64,000 nucleotides of DNA, from the NCBI RefSeq assembly GCF_964340395.1, contig NC_135550.1, positions 21,349,676 to 21,413,675 of the forward strand. Reading direction: 5' to 3'. Origin of the DNA: Glandiceps talaboti. Its lineage: Eukaryota; Hemichordata; Enteropneusta; Spengelidae. Below are positions 1 through 31,659 of this stretch, piece after piece. The translations under genes and the position numbers were made by a program. Each line of letters starts with the position of its first letter. The stretch's first letter is position 1. Below the pieces are notes generated by a model that ran no database searches, was not told the DNA's origin, and saw only the letters and a list, made by a program, of their open reading frames with translations.

Positions 1-1282
1 CACTCGTCCATCCATCAATCCACCCACCCATCCACACACACACACCCACACACCCACCCATCCATCCATCCACCCATCCATCCATCCATCCACTCACTCA
101 CCCACCTATACAAGCACAATAATAAGATAACAAAACAACAACCACGGTAGCATATGGTAAATTGGACGATACATATGCATGTATGTAAAGTTATGTATTT
201 ATTATTTCCAATGGGAAGTTACATTGATCAGAAGGTTGGAAGGGATGAAGTAAAAATAAACACAAACGTAATAGAGTATAATAATATCAAATAGTAATTT
301 CTATACATATATTATATCTATTAAGACAGCAAATCAGAGATAACTTCAATGACTATACTTCCAAGATGACAGCTAGTATAACGTATACAAATATGTATTC
401 TTGGGCATCAACTGATCTTAGTTTTAAATACAGTAATAGATATGTACTCAATAACAGACTTCCTTGTTTAACTCATATACTACAAATCTCAATTGCTACT
501 ATACTACTGTAGTTGGTAAATGTATTTAAGTCACATGGCATACACACTAATGAGCATGATGTATAACGACTAAAAAGCAAGTAAGCTATTTTACTGACTT
601 CAAATTTTTAAAAACGTTGGGCGTCATCCCATCAGTCTAAATTGTCATTTTCTGTAATGTATTGATATAATTCTAAACTATAACTTCTAAATATGCGTTT
701 ATTGTGAGTTAATTCACATTGTCAATCAACAGATTACAAAGGTAGACCTTGAAATAATGATCGTGAAACCATCTACTTGTTTACTCTTCAAATGTTTCAA
801 TATGGAAAGTTATTTCAGTTTAACACGGATTATATAAAAATGAACATGTACACAGAACAATGTAAAAGTGAATACATATTATGTAATAAATATATTGAAA
901 TTATTTACATTGTAAATGTTTCTGAACTGCCACTTAAAATAAGTTAAGTAAATTAAAGGAGTTATCTTGATTAAAAGTAATTATTGATACAGGTTCGGTT
1001 TTCAAATTGAAACAAAGAGGAAGTGAGCTCGAGTTGTTCATGAAATACATGTATTCGTCATCATAAACGTAGAATATTTCCATTGTCACTCCAGGATCCC
1101 TCATTCACATTGCTGTGGCTGTTGCTATAATGTGCAAGAAGAGAAAACATTTTAATATTTAATATGTAAGTGGTTACAACAGACTTAAACTCTAAGTGAC
1201 TTACTTTTACATGTAAAATTGATATCGATTGCATTTACTACTTTTACGTTTCCTTCTGGAATTCAGACATGGAGTGTAGTCT
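1..1282. other. 3' flank of the receptor gene, no gene seen
   Basis: The first ~110 bases are a degraded CCAT/CCCA/CACA simple repeat. The remainder is AT-rich with no exon-like signal I can support. Minus-strand AATAAA motifs lie at 703-698 and 203-198 and could serve as polyadenylation signals for the receptor transcript; nothing here proves their use. Confidence 0.4.
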
Positions 1283-1342
1283 CTCTGTCTGTCTGTCTGT
1301 CTGTCCGTCCGTCCGTCCGTCCGTCCGTCCGTCCGTCCGTCC

Positions 1343-1419
<77 letters not shown>
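1283..1419. repeat. (TCTG/TCCG)n tetranucleotide repeat
   Basis: About 34 TCTG units with an internal block of about nine TCCG variants. It begins 68 bp past the receptor stop codon, so it is probably transcribed in the 3' UTR (as CAGA/CGGA repeats). Confidence 0.95.
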
Positions 1420-1486
1420 ATCTAACAATGAAAGGTTGGTAAATACGAAAGCAATGAAATTTAAATGTCATCGAATCATCGAAAGC

Positions 1487-18923
<17,437 letters not shown>

Positions 18924-19317
18924 CTGAAATCAATATAAAAAAACATGTTACATTTCATGTATAATGCAACCATTGTCACGATATAATACATAATTATTAT
19001 AATCCATTCCCCGTACACATAAATATATTTATCAATGCTTAATAAACATTTACGAGTTATTCTAAATACATTTAAAACAAATTCTTGTAGTAATTAGTTC
19101 ATATATAAACATAGTCATCAATTACTAATATGATTTTTAAAAGGAAATGAAGAACGTATTAGTGTTTGCTAGTGCAAATAACGTACCTTGTAGGGAATTG
19201 AAATGTTCAGGGTCTAAAAAAGTTTTGGGAATTAATGCTAATATTTCATGATTCAGGCTTAAACCCTTAATCTGTATGAACTAATTTGTTTTTAATCTTA
19301 ATGAGTATGAATTCAGA

Positions 19318-21058
19318 TACAATAAGAGACCGGTCAGTTTCTCCAGCCGGGGGGGGGGGGGGTGGGGGTGGATTCTTAAATCGGGCCGACAAAAAGTCAC
19401 TGGACCCCCCCCCCCCATCTCTAAAACCAAAAAGAGGCTGACACTTAATTCTAAAACATGATGACCACCCCCACCCCATATATAATATTCACATGACAGG
19501 TATTTTTTGATCGTGATTCAGTGTGAACTGCTTGACTCTTACATCTACTTTATAAGATCCCGGGTTAGAACTATCATAATTACAATTATTGACTACATAG
19601 GGTAAATATATTCCAAAAGGAGTTTAATAGCATCTTGACAGTGAAAGGTAGGGGGGGAAGCTTGAGATGGGAATATGTACATCTCTTATGGCTCGTAGGG
19701 GGTCTCCCCCTAGAAGCCCAGGATGTTTTTAACTCTGAAAAGTCAATTTTGAGACTATTCAGACCCTTTCAGACAATTTCCAAGCTTTACAAGACAGCAT
19801 CAACATGTAAAAAGCAACTACATAAGGTTGAAACATTTTTGAAATATAGTTTGATAGCATCTTGACAGTAAGAGCTTGAGACTGGGATATGGCCATCTCA
19901 TGTGAGGGGTCCCTCTAGAAGCCCTGAAAGATTTTTCTCTTAAAGCCAATATTTAGGCTATTCAGACCCTTTTAAGCAATAACTTAAACCATGCTTTACA
20001 AGACAGCAAGTATCAGAAACTATTCTTTATAACTTACACTAAGGGTTGAAATATGTTCTTAAAAAGTTAAATGGCATCATTATATACATGTAGTAAATGT
20101 TAGCCCATCTAATGGTAGTACCATTGGTAGGGGAGATTTGGAGATTAAGGCAATCTCAATCATCTCAAATTAGAATAGGGTGAAAATATTTAAGAAAAGT
20201 TTAATACCATTATGACAGTAAAAATGTTGTTTGTGCATCTGATTGATTGTTGGTTGAATGCATGAGTGACCTCTGGGGTGAGGGAGTCCTTGGGGTTTTC
20301 CCCCCTGGCAGATCTGGAGTTTCCACTAAGACAATGTTTAGGTTATTCAAAGCCTTTGAGGTAATATTTCCAAGCATCGAAAAGCTAACGTAAATGTACG
20401 TTTTAAATGAGTTTCCGATGTCACACAAAATGGGCCCGTAACATTGATATAGGGGCATTAATATTGCATGTATAGTAAAGTCACCGGTATCTTAGAGAAC
20501 TTTAGGTAGGCATACCTAGTGTATAATAGAAACTGGAATCTGATAAGATGTGGTGATGTGTAGTGTCAATAACATGTAGTGTCCAAAATAGAAAGTGTAT
20601 TAATTTAATCCCTTCTGACAAGTTCATACTGACGAGTAGAACAATTTTTAGATTAATTTCTTTTATAAACTATCTCTGAAAATTACCATTACGAAACCTT
20701 CAAGTTCACTTTTGCCCCAAATTGCAATATAAGTGAAGCATTGATTGTGAACCAGCCAAGCATTTACATGACATGTTCTGTATCTAGTGTGGTAGCTAGG
20801 TAATACATGTATATGTATATGTATAGTTGTGTTTGAACTTAGGTAATATTAAAGAATTAATGTAAGAAACAAGAACAGATATTTACATGTACCACATTTC
20901 AGACAAGGCTATATGCCATTGTAGAAAAGGATTTTGTTCTTCCATCACAATCAAAAACACAATAACCCCCCTATCTACAATTTTCAAAACAGCATGACCC
21001 CCCCCAATCCACCGCCCCCCCCCCCCCCCAGGCCGAAGAAACTGACTGGTCCCTAATG
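19318..21058. mobile_element. Non-autonomous DNA element with poly-G inverted ends and internal tandem repeats
   Basis: The left end reads GACCGGTCAGTTTCTCCAGC followed by a 14-base G run. The right end is its reverse complement with few changes (GCCGAAGAAACTGACTGGTCC preceded by a long C run). Inside, a unit of roughly 215-230 bp recurs, marked by 'TAGCATCTTGACAGT' at about 19628 and 19857, with decayed versions near 20072 and 20206. No transposase frame is visible, so it would depend on another element. It lies upstream of the first LamG exon. I found no certain target-site duplication. Confidence 0.65.
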
Positions 21059-24000
21059 TGAATTGGCTGTAGGTGTAGAATGTACCTTGTCAACGAAAAC
21101 ACAAGCGTCTGCAACATTCGTAAGCAATAACAGTAAAATTAACTATTCACAATGTAAGGCCAATCTCATTTCATTTGCCAAAATGGGAAAATCATTTAGA
21201 CGTCCACCGTAAAACGAATACTAATTCGTAATTATCTAATCAAAATTGTCACTTGATTTCTGACACATATATCTTAATTAATCTTTTTCGCATGATCATC
21301 AGGGGCACACATAAAGATGTTGTATAGTTATGGTTGGTAGGAGAGTAGTCTGTGAATAGTGACAGAGTCTGCTATGATATATAGACACTTTGTAATACAA
21401 ACCACGTACATGCAATACATTACGATATTTAACTGTTTGAATAAACTAATTAGATAGAGAAACACTGAACTAAAACAGCTGGTTACCAATTAAACTTAGC
21501 TGAAGGCACAGCACGTTTGTTTGCCACATGACGTACATACATATATATCACAAAATTGCGTTTTGTTTAAATTAGAAGGATTAGAAACGTGGTTGTATTG
21601 GCATGTGGACCGTCGTTAATCAAGTTTAGATATGTATTTTAGATATTATTTCCCAATGTTTTCTTCGTTCAGCCAAGGACAATACGTTGACCTAAGGAGC
21701 ATCGTCATTATTATCCAAAAGATGATGGAGTAGTGACAAAATCCTCAGGTCACGAGTGTTTTCCGACTGAATGACGAAAAATATTGGATAATATAGTTAT
21801 AACAAAATTTATGAAAAAGCAGGCAAAATAATGGCGATTTGGAACGCTTTGACTCATATTTGGTGCATCAGCGAACTAATGTCGACGCAAATTGAATGTG
21901 ACATAGGACGACAAGGGTATAAAATCCATATTTCTTGTTCGAATGCATTCAACCTGGATTGTGCGTGGTATAATTAGGATACGTTAATCGCAATACATTA
22001 CCAAAAGTATTTGCTGTCAGTGGAAAATGGAAGTTCTCATATGGAATTCAGGATAAGACAATTGTTTTTCAATTATCTCTGAGTCTAAGGCATGAAGTTT
22101 ACCTACTAACAAATTCATAGGTAAAGGTAATAATATTTTGACATTTAGGAGGATAAATAACTCTGATAATCATACTGTGTTTATAAATGGCCACGATCAT
22201 TATAACATCATCATCGCTAAACTTTTTCAACCATTGTAGTCTTTGAATCTAGGTTAGCATCGTCCTTTTCATAATGTAAGTTTACTTTACTAGTATGTTG
22301 AACGCGCATGACACTAAGCAATAGTGTTCTACTATGAACGAGTATAAAACTGTTATAAACGTCTGAACAGGTGTCAAATCAAGTGATCCTTCACCTACAG
22401 GGACACCACATCACATCAAACAAACCCTCGAAGACCGCACTTGACTACTATATATTAAATTACTGTGACAAGGACAGTGATCAAAAATGAATAAAATATA
22501 TGTAATAACTCAAGAACAAATGAATATATGAATGAACACATTCGCAGATATTAAAGTTAAAATCAAGTATACGACAAAAATGAAGTGACGTCAAACTGTC
22601 GATTTTGTACTCATTTATTACAAAGCAATCCGATAATGTTACTAGCAGCAGTAGGATTTATGTGGAAATGTTGGTCCACATACCGTCAATGTATTAAATA
22701 AAAATGGAAAGTAATTAATTGTGTATGTCAGATATTGTGTATGTCAGGGATTTACATAGTAGTAAATTTAGTCGTTGCACAAATGAGATGACCTAAGCTT
22801 ATTTAGTCGTATAAAATAAATTACTTCATTTGCAGTATTTTTTTTCTTTCCTATAGAGTACTTCAATCATGTGTTTTTACAGATGCATTGGTTTAATATT
22901 CGTGTCAAACTTAGTAAAAGAAAATGTCATTGTAAACCATTTAAGCGTGGTGCTTCAAACTGCACTGACATGGATAAATCCTCAGACAACTAATTTAGTT
23001 AGTGGTTTGAGATAAATCCGACCATTAGTGTAAACCATTTGATTTCCTGAAGGAAAAGTAATCAATTTACAAGAAATCGTGATCAGCCAACTGATGACTA
23101 ACCATGGACGTGTTTTTAACAGTAAACAATAGTAGAACAACATCTAAGTACATAACACATTTACAAGTAAATAAGCATTCAATAGATGTACCGAACAACG
23201 ATTAGCCACCTTGTACAGGACATTTAAGAAGTTTACAAGTAATATAACAAACACAACCTCGATATAAATCCATTACATTGCTTGTACGTACTTGAGTTTG
23301 GGGAAAATCACACAAGGTCACCACTGGGATTCTACTTATCAACCTTGATAGGTGATACAAAAAAGGAGGTAGCGATTGTATGATAAAACAAAGTACAGTC
23401 TCAGTTAGTGATGTTGGTAAGTGATGGAACAGGGTACAGAAGATGGGTTGATCATCTAAATTGTACTTTGGAGCAGGGTGGATAACCACTCATCGCTCTC
23501 CTCCATTTTGTTTTGATCTACTATAAACAGTATAACATTGTTATATTCCATTCGCCTTGAGTGTATCGCCGTTATCGAAAATGTTTGGAAACACTCATTA
23601 GTATTCATCGTCTGACAACCGTTTACATTGCTAACACGAGTATTAGCGATGCCATAGCAACTGCAAATCCCGTGTCATACCGTTTTCCGAAGACATCATT
23701 CAATGAAATATTGACATATTTATGCACCGTTTTATGGCAAATAGTTTACTGCATGTCGAGTAAACCGGTCTACATTAGTTATTGTGTGCTAACGAACACA
23801 TTAATCAAGAAATGGAATGGGATATAAAAGTGGAAAAAACGGCATTCTTTGAATTTACAAATGCACCAATTACATGTATATGAGAAAAGCTTTATGATGC
23901 CCTTCTTCAAACACAATGGAGTATCAGTTTCTACATAAAAGGGAAAAAGTTTGCTAAATCAGAGGAAAGGGAAATTTGGTGTATAGAAAACACTGTCTAT

Positions 24001-25989
24001 TTAACAATTTGTATTATTCTTGATAAAGAATGTAGACCTGGCTGTTTTGAAAACTTGTCAAGTGGTTACGAAATGTACAACTTGCCATTTTAGGTATATG
24101 CAAGTACTCATGGCGAGGCAATGTAAAAAGCCTTTGATACGAGAATCGGCAAAAACAGTCCTATTAATCTAGACATTTCAAGCAAAATCATCTATTCATA
24201 CCCTATGGTTATTACAATTTGATTGGCTTCCAATTGTGAACAAATCTATCAACATTTCAAAACATTAGGTTACGTCTGATATGAATTGTCGAATGATCTC
24301 TGTAAATTTGTATTCAACACAATAACGATGAGATCTTCCTCGAGCAAGCCAATATTAACCTTCTTTTACCATTGTAATACTTGTACAAATTTTGTATATA
24401 TCCCCCCCCCCCCTCATAAGGTACCTTAACGGTTCTTATCACCGACATGTATTATTCTTGTATATGGGTAGGTGACCTAGAAACGCATAATGAATTGTGA
24501 TTCTGGAATTATAATACTTAATGTAGGCAGATTACAGGATATTGACAAGTTTCCTTGCCTGGTGTAACAAGCAGGAAATTGATCGCCAAAACGGCGTACG
24601 GCCGAATCTAATACAAAAAAAAAGACAATTTGTTCACAAGAGTGTACAACACAACAGTGTGTTAGTAAATCTGCTTGTTACAACCACACTGCTCTCAGCA
24701 CCAAACATATTATTTTGTTGATGATGATGATGAAGGATATACGCTACAACTAGGACGATCACAAGGCAAGGGGTTTAAAGAGAGAGTTAGTTTCTCCATC
24801 AGATTGCCAAGTATTTGGGAGTTTTTACATAATGTTCTTTTGATGGGAAAAAAGGAGATATATTTGAGTCAATTAAAGATGATGTTTGTTTCATTAACGA
24901 CTAAGTTCTCCAAGTCTAACGTTAGCATGAAAAGTTACATGCATATGGCTTGTCTTGCGGGTGTTGTACTTAAGGACGAAGACATATACTAGTGCATTAT
25001 ATATCAGTGTATATCTGATTACTTTAACATCAAAATTAACATTCGGAGTTATGAATTAGTTCTTATATAAACCTTTCCTGGTTGTTGACCATAATAGCGT
25101 ATTGGTTATTCAACCAGTCAACACATTTCAAACCCTTCTTCAGTGATTACGTTTCAGGTTCATTTCTTTTCCACAGACGAGGAAGTTGTGGGTACACACA
25201 GATAATTTTATATATGACTCCGATTCAATATCAATGTGGTGCTTTCTAGAACGTGGCATACAAGACAGTGATGACGAAATGTATGTATATTTCAACCACG
25301 CCATTATCGTGGTTTCATATTCATTTCATTACACTCTCCACAGCAATAATATGTTTGAAACTGCTGTGTTATGATATTCATACTCGCCAAGTTTACTTAT
25401 CCATACGTTCTGAAAGTAACATTTTTACAGTTGCAGGATTGTATGCATAACGGGGGAATTAATATCATGTTTACAGTGTTTGTCATGAAGACAGGCCATG
25501 AGCTGCATTTCTAAGTCAAATGCCACTTGCTGATACAGTGTATTATACGCTCATGTTTATTCATCAATGCACGATTAAAGGGCAAATGGTCAGTCACTAT
25601 ACACTCAGCGGATTTTCTCGAATATTTTAGACATATTTAGAAATCTACCTACAAAATGAAACTTATTAATCACTATTAACAAGTCTGTGTATACTGAGAA
25701 TGATGCAGTAACCAGCTGAACATACTGATTCAGAATTACATGCATTTATACATTTTCTCTACATCACACTTGCCTGAATGGAGCTTTAATTACACCTTTA
25801 CATGCTGAACCTGGTCAGATTTCACATAGTTTGAATGCCGTCTTGTACTAAAGTAAATACTTCACCTAAAATGTATGAAATACATGCACAGAGCACGTCC
25901 ATATTACATGTACACGAGAAATGAAGTTGCCTTGGCGTTTCACTTATAGGACATAATGTTTTTAATAGAAAGGTAGACACAATTCATTT

Positions 25990-26190
25990 CTAGAGTAACA
26001 ATGACAGAGACACAACACACACTGTTTTACCCGATCACATTGAAAAGTGATAAAGCATTACTGTTCATTTACATTGAAATTTATTCATTTACAGTGCAGT
26101 AGAAATAGGCTTCTGCTGAAAAAAAGTACGCATGGACTAGATAATTTTAATGGCTTCAAACGTTTACTTTCCTACTGGTAACGAGTATAA
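25990..26190 (+). repeat. Dispersed repeat, copy 1 (partner at 42805)
   Basis: The sequence from 'ACAGAGACACAA' through 'TTCACAGTGCAGTA...'-like blocks to 'GGACT...TTTTAATGGC' recurs in the same order and orientation at 42805-42975 with moderate divergence. No coding capacity is evident. Confidence 0.6.
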
Positions 26191-27245
26191 GAGTATGTCT
26201 CACTGTGACGTCTGTTTGGTGTACCGCAACAAAGAACTAGGTATTTGACATAATTGAAGACATTTCAAATCTCACAGCACAATTATTTTATGTTCAAACT
26301 TTAGTATTCTTAAAAAGTAGTTTCGGCGCAATAATATAGTAATACTGCGTATATTGCGGGTTTAATGACACACTTATAAGAAGGTTATTTTTTACCACAG
26401 CAATATCTTATAATCTTATTAGAACCATATTTCCACAGAGGACAGATTTCTTAAAAGGCACTCAGTGCAGTGTCGTTAACGATATCGTAACTTACCCAAC
26501 AATTCCACTGAGTGGCCGTGTGCATTATCAAATTGAATTTCCCCGTGTTAATAGTTTGGATAAAAGTCTCTTCGCAAAAAATGAATATATATATGTCAGA
26601 ATCTCTTACCAAAACCCTTTACATAAATGTAGAAATCGTGTAACTCCGAACAATCTCATAATATTACCGACGACACGTGATATATCAATATCGCAAATAT
26701 ATAAAAAATTAATTCGACAAAATTCATTTCCCCAAAGTACGATTATTATAAAGCCATTTTATACTACTTTTCTGTAATATAAAGCTATTACCTTAACCAG
26801 CATTGCATGCCAACTCACTTAGAAGAGATTTGCACTTCTAGAAAAAATCCATTTCGACAAAACACTTGAATGTAAAGCGTGAAAGTTTCCCTAAGGCGTG
26901 AAATGTTTGAAAGGGCTTCTATTTTTCATTTTGGACGAGGATATACAAATTGATGATAAAATATAACTGTAACAGCCCATGAGTGACTTTTCCGAAAAAT
27001 GATGAATGTAAAGTTACACATCACGAAAGTATAAATGTTGTAGTAAAGTCTGCAAGTTAAGTTTTCAAGGATGACACTTTTCCCTCGTAGCTGAACCTCT
27101 ATTATGTATTGTAGAATCTGTCGACGACTTTTATCTTAGTCCCTTCGTTGTAGTTACATGATGCTTTCTGTTGTCTTTTTTGCTCCCAATGAGATGCTAA
27201 AATGTAACAGTTTTGGTAAATGTAATGTTGCAGTAATTAATGTAG

Positions 27246-27255
27246 TGTATGTATG

Positions 27256-27286
<31 letters not shown>

Positions 27287-27332
27287 TGTAATGTAATGTA
27301 TGTGTGTGCGTGCGTGCGTGCGTGCGTGCGTA
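27246..27332. repeat. (GTAT)n / (GTGC)n repeat
   Basis: About nine GTAT units, a few TAATG units, then about seven GTGC/GCGT units. Confidence 0.95.
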
Positions 27333-27999
27333 CGGACACGTGAGCCTAATAATGGGTCATAGGTGCCTGGAAGTTTATATACGTGTACTGAATAACAGGT
27401 TAATTTGTTGATAAAGACAGAAGTGTACAGTCGAAAATTTCACGTAAATTTTCAAGTTGTGTTTGGAACAAAAGTTCAAATTGAATACTATAGTATACTA
27501 TAGTTTTGATTTTGATTTTCTTTGTTCGTGGGTTTTCAACCATAATATCGAAAACTAATTTACTGTTGTTAGAATTTCTTCTTCACAGATATTGTTTCAT
27601 ATCTCCAGTCGCGCCCAACAGCTGGTCGTTATTTCAACTGTGCAAAACCCCATACTATGATAATACATCAAGTTTATGACATTTTACTCACACTTAAGAA
27701 GTTCCACAACGATTAAAATGATTCCAACAGTGCATAACTGACTATACTATCTTTATCACGTACATTAGGCTGTATAATTTTACATCTTTTGCATTTTACG
27801 TGATATTAGAGGCAAATGTATTCAAACATATATATCATGTTACCACGCTAGCTACAGAGCTGCATTGCATATCGAGTCGGCCTTGACAAGTCGTCTCTTT
27901 CATCTTCACAGGTATCTCACTGTAAACTGAAAACGTTTCATTCGTTATAGCATTGCACTGCATGTGATGACGTACGTGATATTTCATTCTGGACTCAAA

Positions 28000-28054
28000 A
28001 ACAACACATGACTGTCTCGATCAAATGTCACGATCTTCATCAGATGTTGTTGTT
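28000..28054 (-). ncRNA. Hammerhead-ribozyme-like motif (type I, probably Penelope-derived)
   Basis: Minus strand, 5' to 3': AACAACAACAT (28054-28044), CTGATGA (28043-28037), A, GATC, a nine-base loop, GATC (28022-28019), GAGA (28018-28015), C, A, GTC (28012-28010), ATGTGTTGTT. The two outer arms can form a 10-bp stem I with one bulged A, and GATC/GATC forms stem II. The CUGAUGA core and GUC cleavage triplet are intact; the second core box is GAGA instead of GAAA. Short-stem-III hammerheads of this kind are known from Penelope-like retroelements. The core change probably weakens activity. Confidence 0.55.
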
Positions 28055-29371
28055 AGAGGAACCAACGGTTAGGTAACAGCTGCATGGCGAATACAGAGGA
28101 CGTTGGTCAAAATAGTTTGACAAAGGAGTGGGTTGTCCTGTGAGTAAGGAACCACTGTTGTAGTTGTCTTTTGATGTTAACGATTTCGATAACGATACAC
28201 ACCTCATACTGCCAAATGCATTAGGCATCCGATAAAGAACGTAAGAACGTCCAACACACAATACAAAGCACATGACGTCTTGATGTATTCTTGGGACTTT
28301 TACGAGTGTGATAATTCACTGTGTTTGAACAATAATCCTTGGTAAAGTCCTCTTGGAAGCACTAGTGTCATAGCCCAGCCGATATAGTGTGATTAATTAT
28401 GACAGGTAATTTCCTATGAGATGGTAGTTATTTCATTGCCCCCAAGGTCAATATGAATGTGATATCATAATATTATGTCCATCAGATTCGTGTGACATGT
28501 CACTCCTTTAAGGTTAACATGTCGTGATTGTAATGTCAAAATATTTAACTTTATAAGGGGGTTTTATATGTTAACGTGTATTTTCATCGCCCTCATCAAT
28601 TCAACAACGACTTTACAATGGTAGGTTTATTTTGTCAGTAAATTTCAAACAGTACAAATCCAGTAGCCTGACTTCTGCTTCGTAAACAGACTTGTTTAAA
28701 TTGAAGTACTTAGAGAATTAATGCCGTGATCAGTTTTCATCATAAAAACAGTATGATCCTACTGCTATTTATTTTCCGATTCTACAGTTGCACGTTTCCG
28801 CGGGTCCTTGAAAACTAACTTTTAGCAACTGAATGTGAACGTGAATGAGTGTGCTACGTGGTAAAGGAATATTGAAACTGGAGGCAAAAGCGCCCTAGTA
28901 AAATTCTGGGAACTTACTTTTTCATTTTTCGAATTCATTCACAAGAAAACTTGCTGCAAAACAAGCCGCAAAATCTGCGGAATTCATCTCCGCTACCCTT
29001 ATCACCTGTAACATTGTATGATATTGAACTATAGGCTAACCGTTATGAATTTATACTCTCGAGACATATAAAAGTCGATGAGAACGAGAAGCTGATAGAA
29101 ACATGTTGTCTTGAGATGTTAAATTGAAATCGCCATAACAAATTGAGATCATAACTGCTTTGTGAGAGAAGATAACGGTTTAAAAAACTAAGAATATAGA
29201 TTTTACGAACATTAACTAAGAGCTGTCAAAGTGTTGTGAAGACTTCTCTTTCTACGCCAATATATTAAGATGCCTCTTCTGTGATGTATTCATTCGATGC
29301 AAGCAATGCCACAAATGTCTACAGGGCAGCCCTATTTTAATGGGACAATCATCGAGGCCTACTTCTATAAC

Positions 29372-29400
29372 CTGATGAAGCGCAGGAGGGCAAATCAGTG
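29372..29400 (+). ncRNA. Decayed hammerhead-like core
   Basis: CTGATGA (29372-29378) is followed by GCGC-AGGA-GGGC, an imperfect stem II, then AAATC where GAAAC would be expected. The similar layout suggests a second, more degraded copy of the same type of motif. The missing G and absence of a nearby GUC make it inactive or spurious. Confidence 0.25.
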
Positions 29401-29609
29401 AAGACTGAATAGTTATTCATACATCCATCCATACACATAAGCTTACAATGAAACATTTCGACACATAAGAGGCATTATTCGATATTTTACACTTTCAATT
29501 CTATTCAGCAGTACCAATTTGCAATTAACGGTTAAATCTAGTCGACAATTGTCAATTTACATCATCATAGCCGTCATTATTGCAAATCAGTACGTTTGAC
29601 CGTCTATTC

Positions 29610-29660
29610 ATGATTGTCATGTCATGTCATGTCATGTCATGTCATGTCATGTCATGTCAT
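29610..29660. repeat. (GTCAT)n pentanucleotide repeat
   Basis: About ten perfect GTCAT units. Confidence 0.97.
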
Positions 29661-31659
29661 TGAAGTCTAGTGAGCACATCCAGTCCTTCATTTTAAGGAA
29701 AGAAATGCTTATATGAAGTACACACTCATAGTCCCGCTCAGATGCGAATTCGGACGGCATGGCGTCAGTACAAGTACATATAAGTCAAACAGAAGTAGCA
29801 AACATTTGATATTGTTATGTGTTCGACTTTTTTTTCTAAAAAAGATGGCTTTTGTAATGTATCTTATTCAGTCGAAACAAGGTCCTTTGTATATGTGACA
29901 AATAAAGACAATGTACCGTGATTAGCCAAAAAGAATACCGATTTTTATCGCTGTTGATTATTAATCACCCAGTTTAATAATAATTGAAAGAGTTTCAAAG
30001 AATAAAGCTTATTACTCGGTGATTAGGACTACATGTATACTGTTACTATATAAATCTATCTAGTATATGAATGGCTTTTGGATCCATCGGCAAATTTCCA
30101 TCGTATAACTTATTTTAATGTCTTAGTTTGCAGAACCTTTCAATATACAGTAACATAACGTTTTAGGATTATAAAACTATAGCGATTAGTAACCATTTTC
30201 TCGTAATTGACATTAAAAATAGTTTTGTTTATAGAAAACTGTCCCTTTTTTCACAAAGACGATTAATGCAATTTAGTAAACCTTATTTTTCAATCTTTGT
30301 GAGGAGTCATTGATAGGTTTGTTACATATTTATATTTATAAATATCTATAAAGGGTTGAATGGGTAATGGTAAAATTAAAAGAAAAAGCTACAGTCAGTA
30401 TGGCCACATGTTACAAAATATGTTTTAATCATACACATTTATAGAGCATAACGTTTTTATTTGGTCTTTCAATGAGGTCACTAACACGACCAAATCACTA
30501 TATGCTTATTGAAAGGCATACAAATGGAAAGTAACCCTAATGTAATTACCACTATAGCACTCACGTACGTTCAATCCAATCAGCCTCGACACATTTAGCT
30601 GCCAACATTCTTTTCATCGAATATTTCAAAAGAACGTTAATGAATCGACATCTTGCATTTTGTCCCATACTGTAAATGTTAAATTTGCTTCCTTTGTAAG
30701 GTTGAATTATATCCAACCAAGTACAAAGTGCACATTCTTTGTTCTTATTCTCTACAGTCCATACTAAAAGCTACCCACTGAAGTATTCTTTGCATAATTC
30801 GTCTCTTTCCTGATATATTTCCAGTTAATAGTAATAAGGTAGTCACTAGATTTATTTTCTTACTCAAAGAAGTTTGGATACAATAAGGTTAGTTTGATGA
30901 ACTAACTTGTTTAGTGTTGAAGATATTTCACACGATTGCCTCTTCACTGGAATTAAGACGCCAAGATACAATAGACTTTGATAACCCAGGCAATCGGTAT
31001 TAAAATTCCGAGATATTGTCGTTAAATTGTAGTTACCCCATACAAAGGAGTTATTTCTTGCGTTAGGAAATATGCCATCGTGTTCTACACACAAAATATA
31101 AATTAAAGTGTTACGGCAGTTCACATTCCATTTTAACCTTTATCATCTGATACAGAAGTGTCAGTTATTTGTCTATATCTACGGTTTGAAAACAGTCGGT
31201 CGAGAGCAAGAACCTAGACGAGTTGATGTATTAGCTGTTCAATGGAATAGATGGAATATGTTATCATGAAACTCGATCCATATACAAGTATATTTCTATG
31301 CCATGTGTATAAACGCTGATTCTGCAACTAATTTATATTTTCAATTTCATGACTCTAGCCTGGACATATGTCCTTATTTTATATCTGAACAGCAGTGATA
31401 AATTAAAGTTCTTTATGTAACACGTGGTAAGAGCAATTGAGAAATTAGTTTTTAGCATTTCTCAGGGAGGTTTCATACTTTGTACATGATACAATTTAGG
31501 GGACCGATTATCTTATGCAATACATCTGAATCAGTTTTCTCTTTCCTTCTAACTTCTTAATTGTTATTAATGTTACACTGAAATGATTTTAAGCCGCTTG
31601 AGCCAAGTGATTGTAATACTTGTTTATGTAGCTATGTACAAATCTTTACTTAATGTTCA

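Noticed and set aside
24675-24992. 105-residue plus-strand ORF
   Set aside because: Random-looking composition, no splice signals in phase and no recognisable motif; length is within chance for this many bases.
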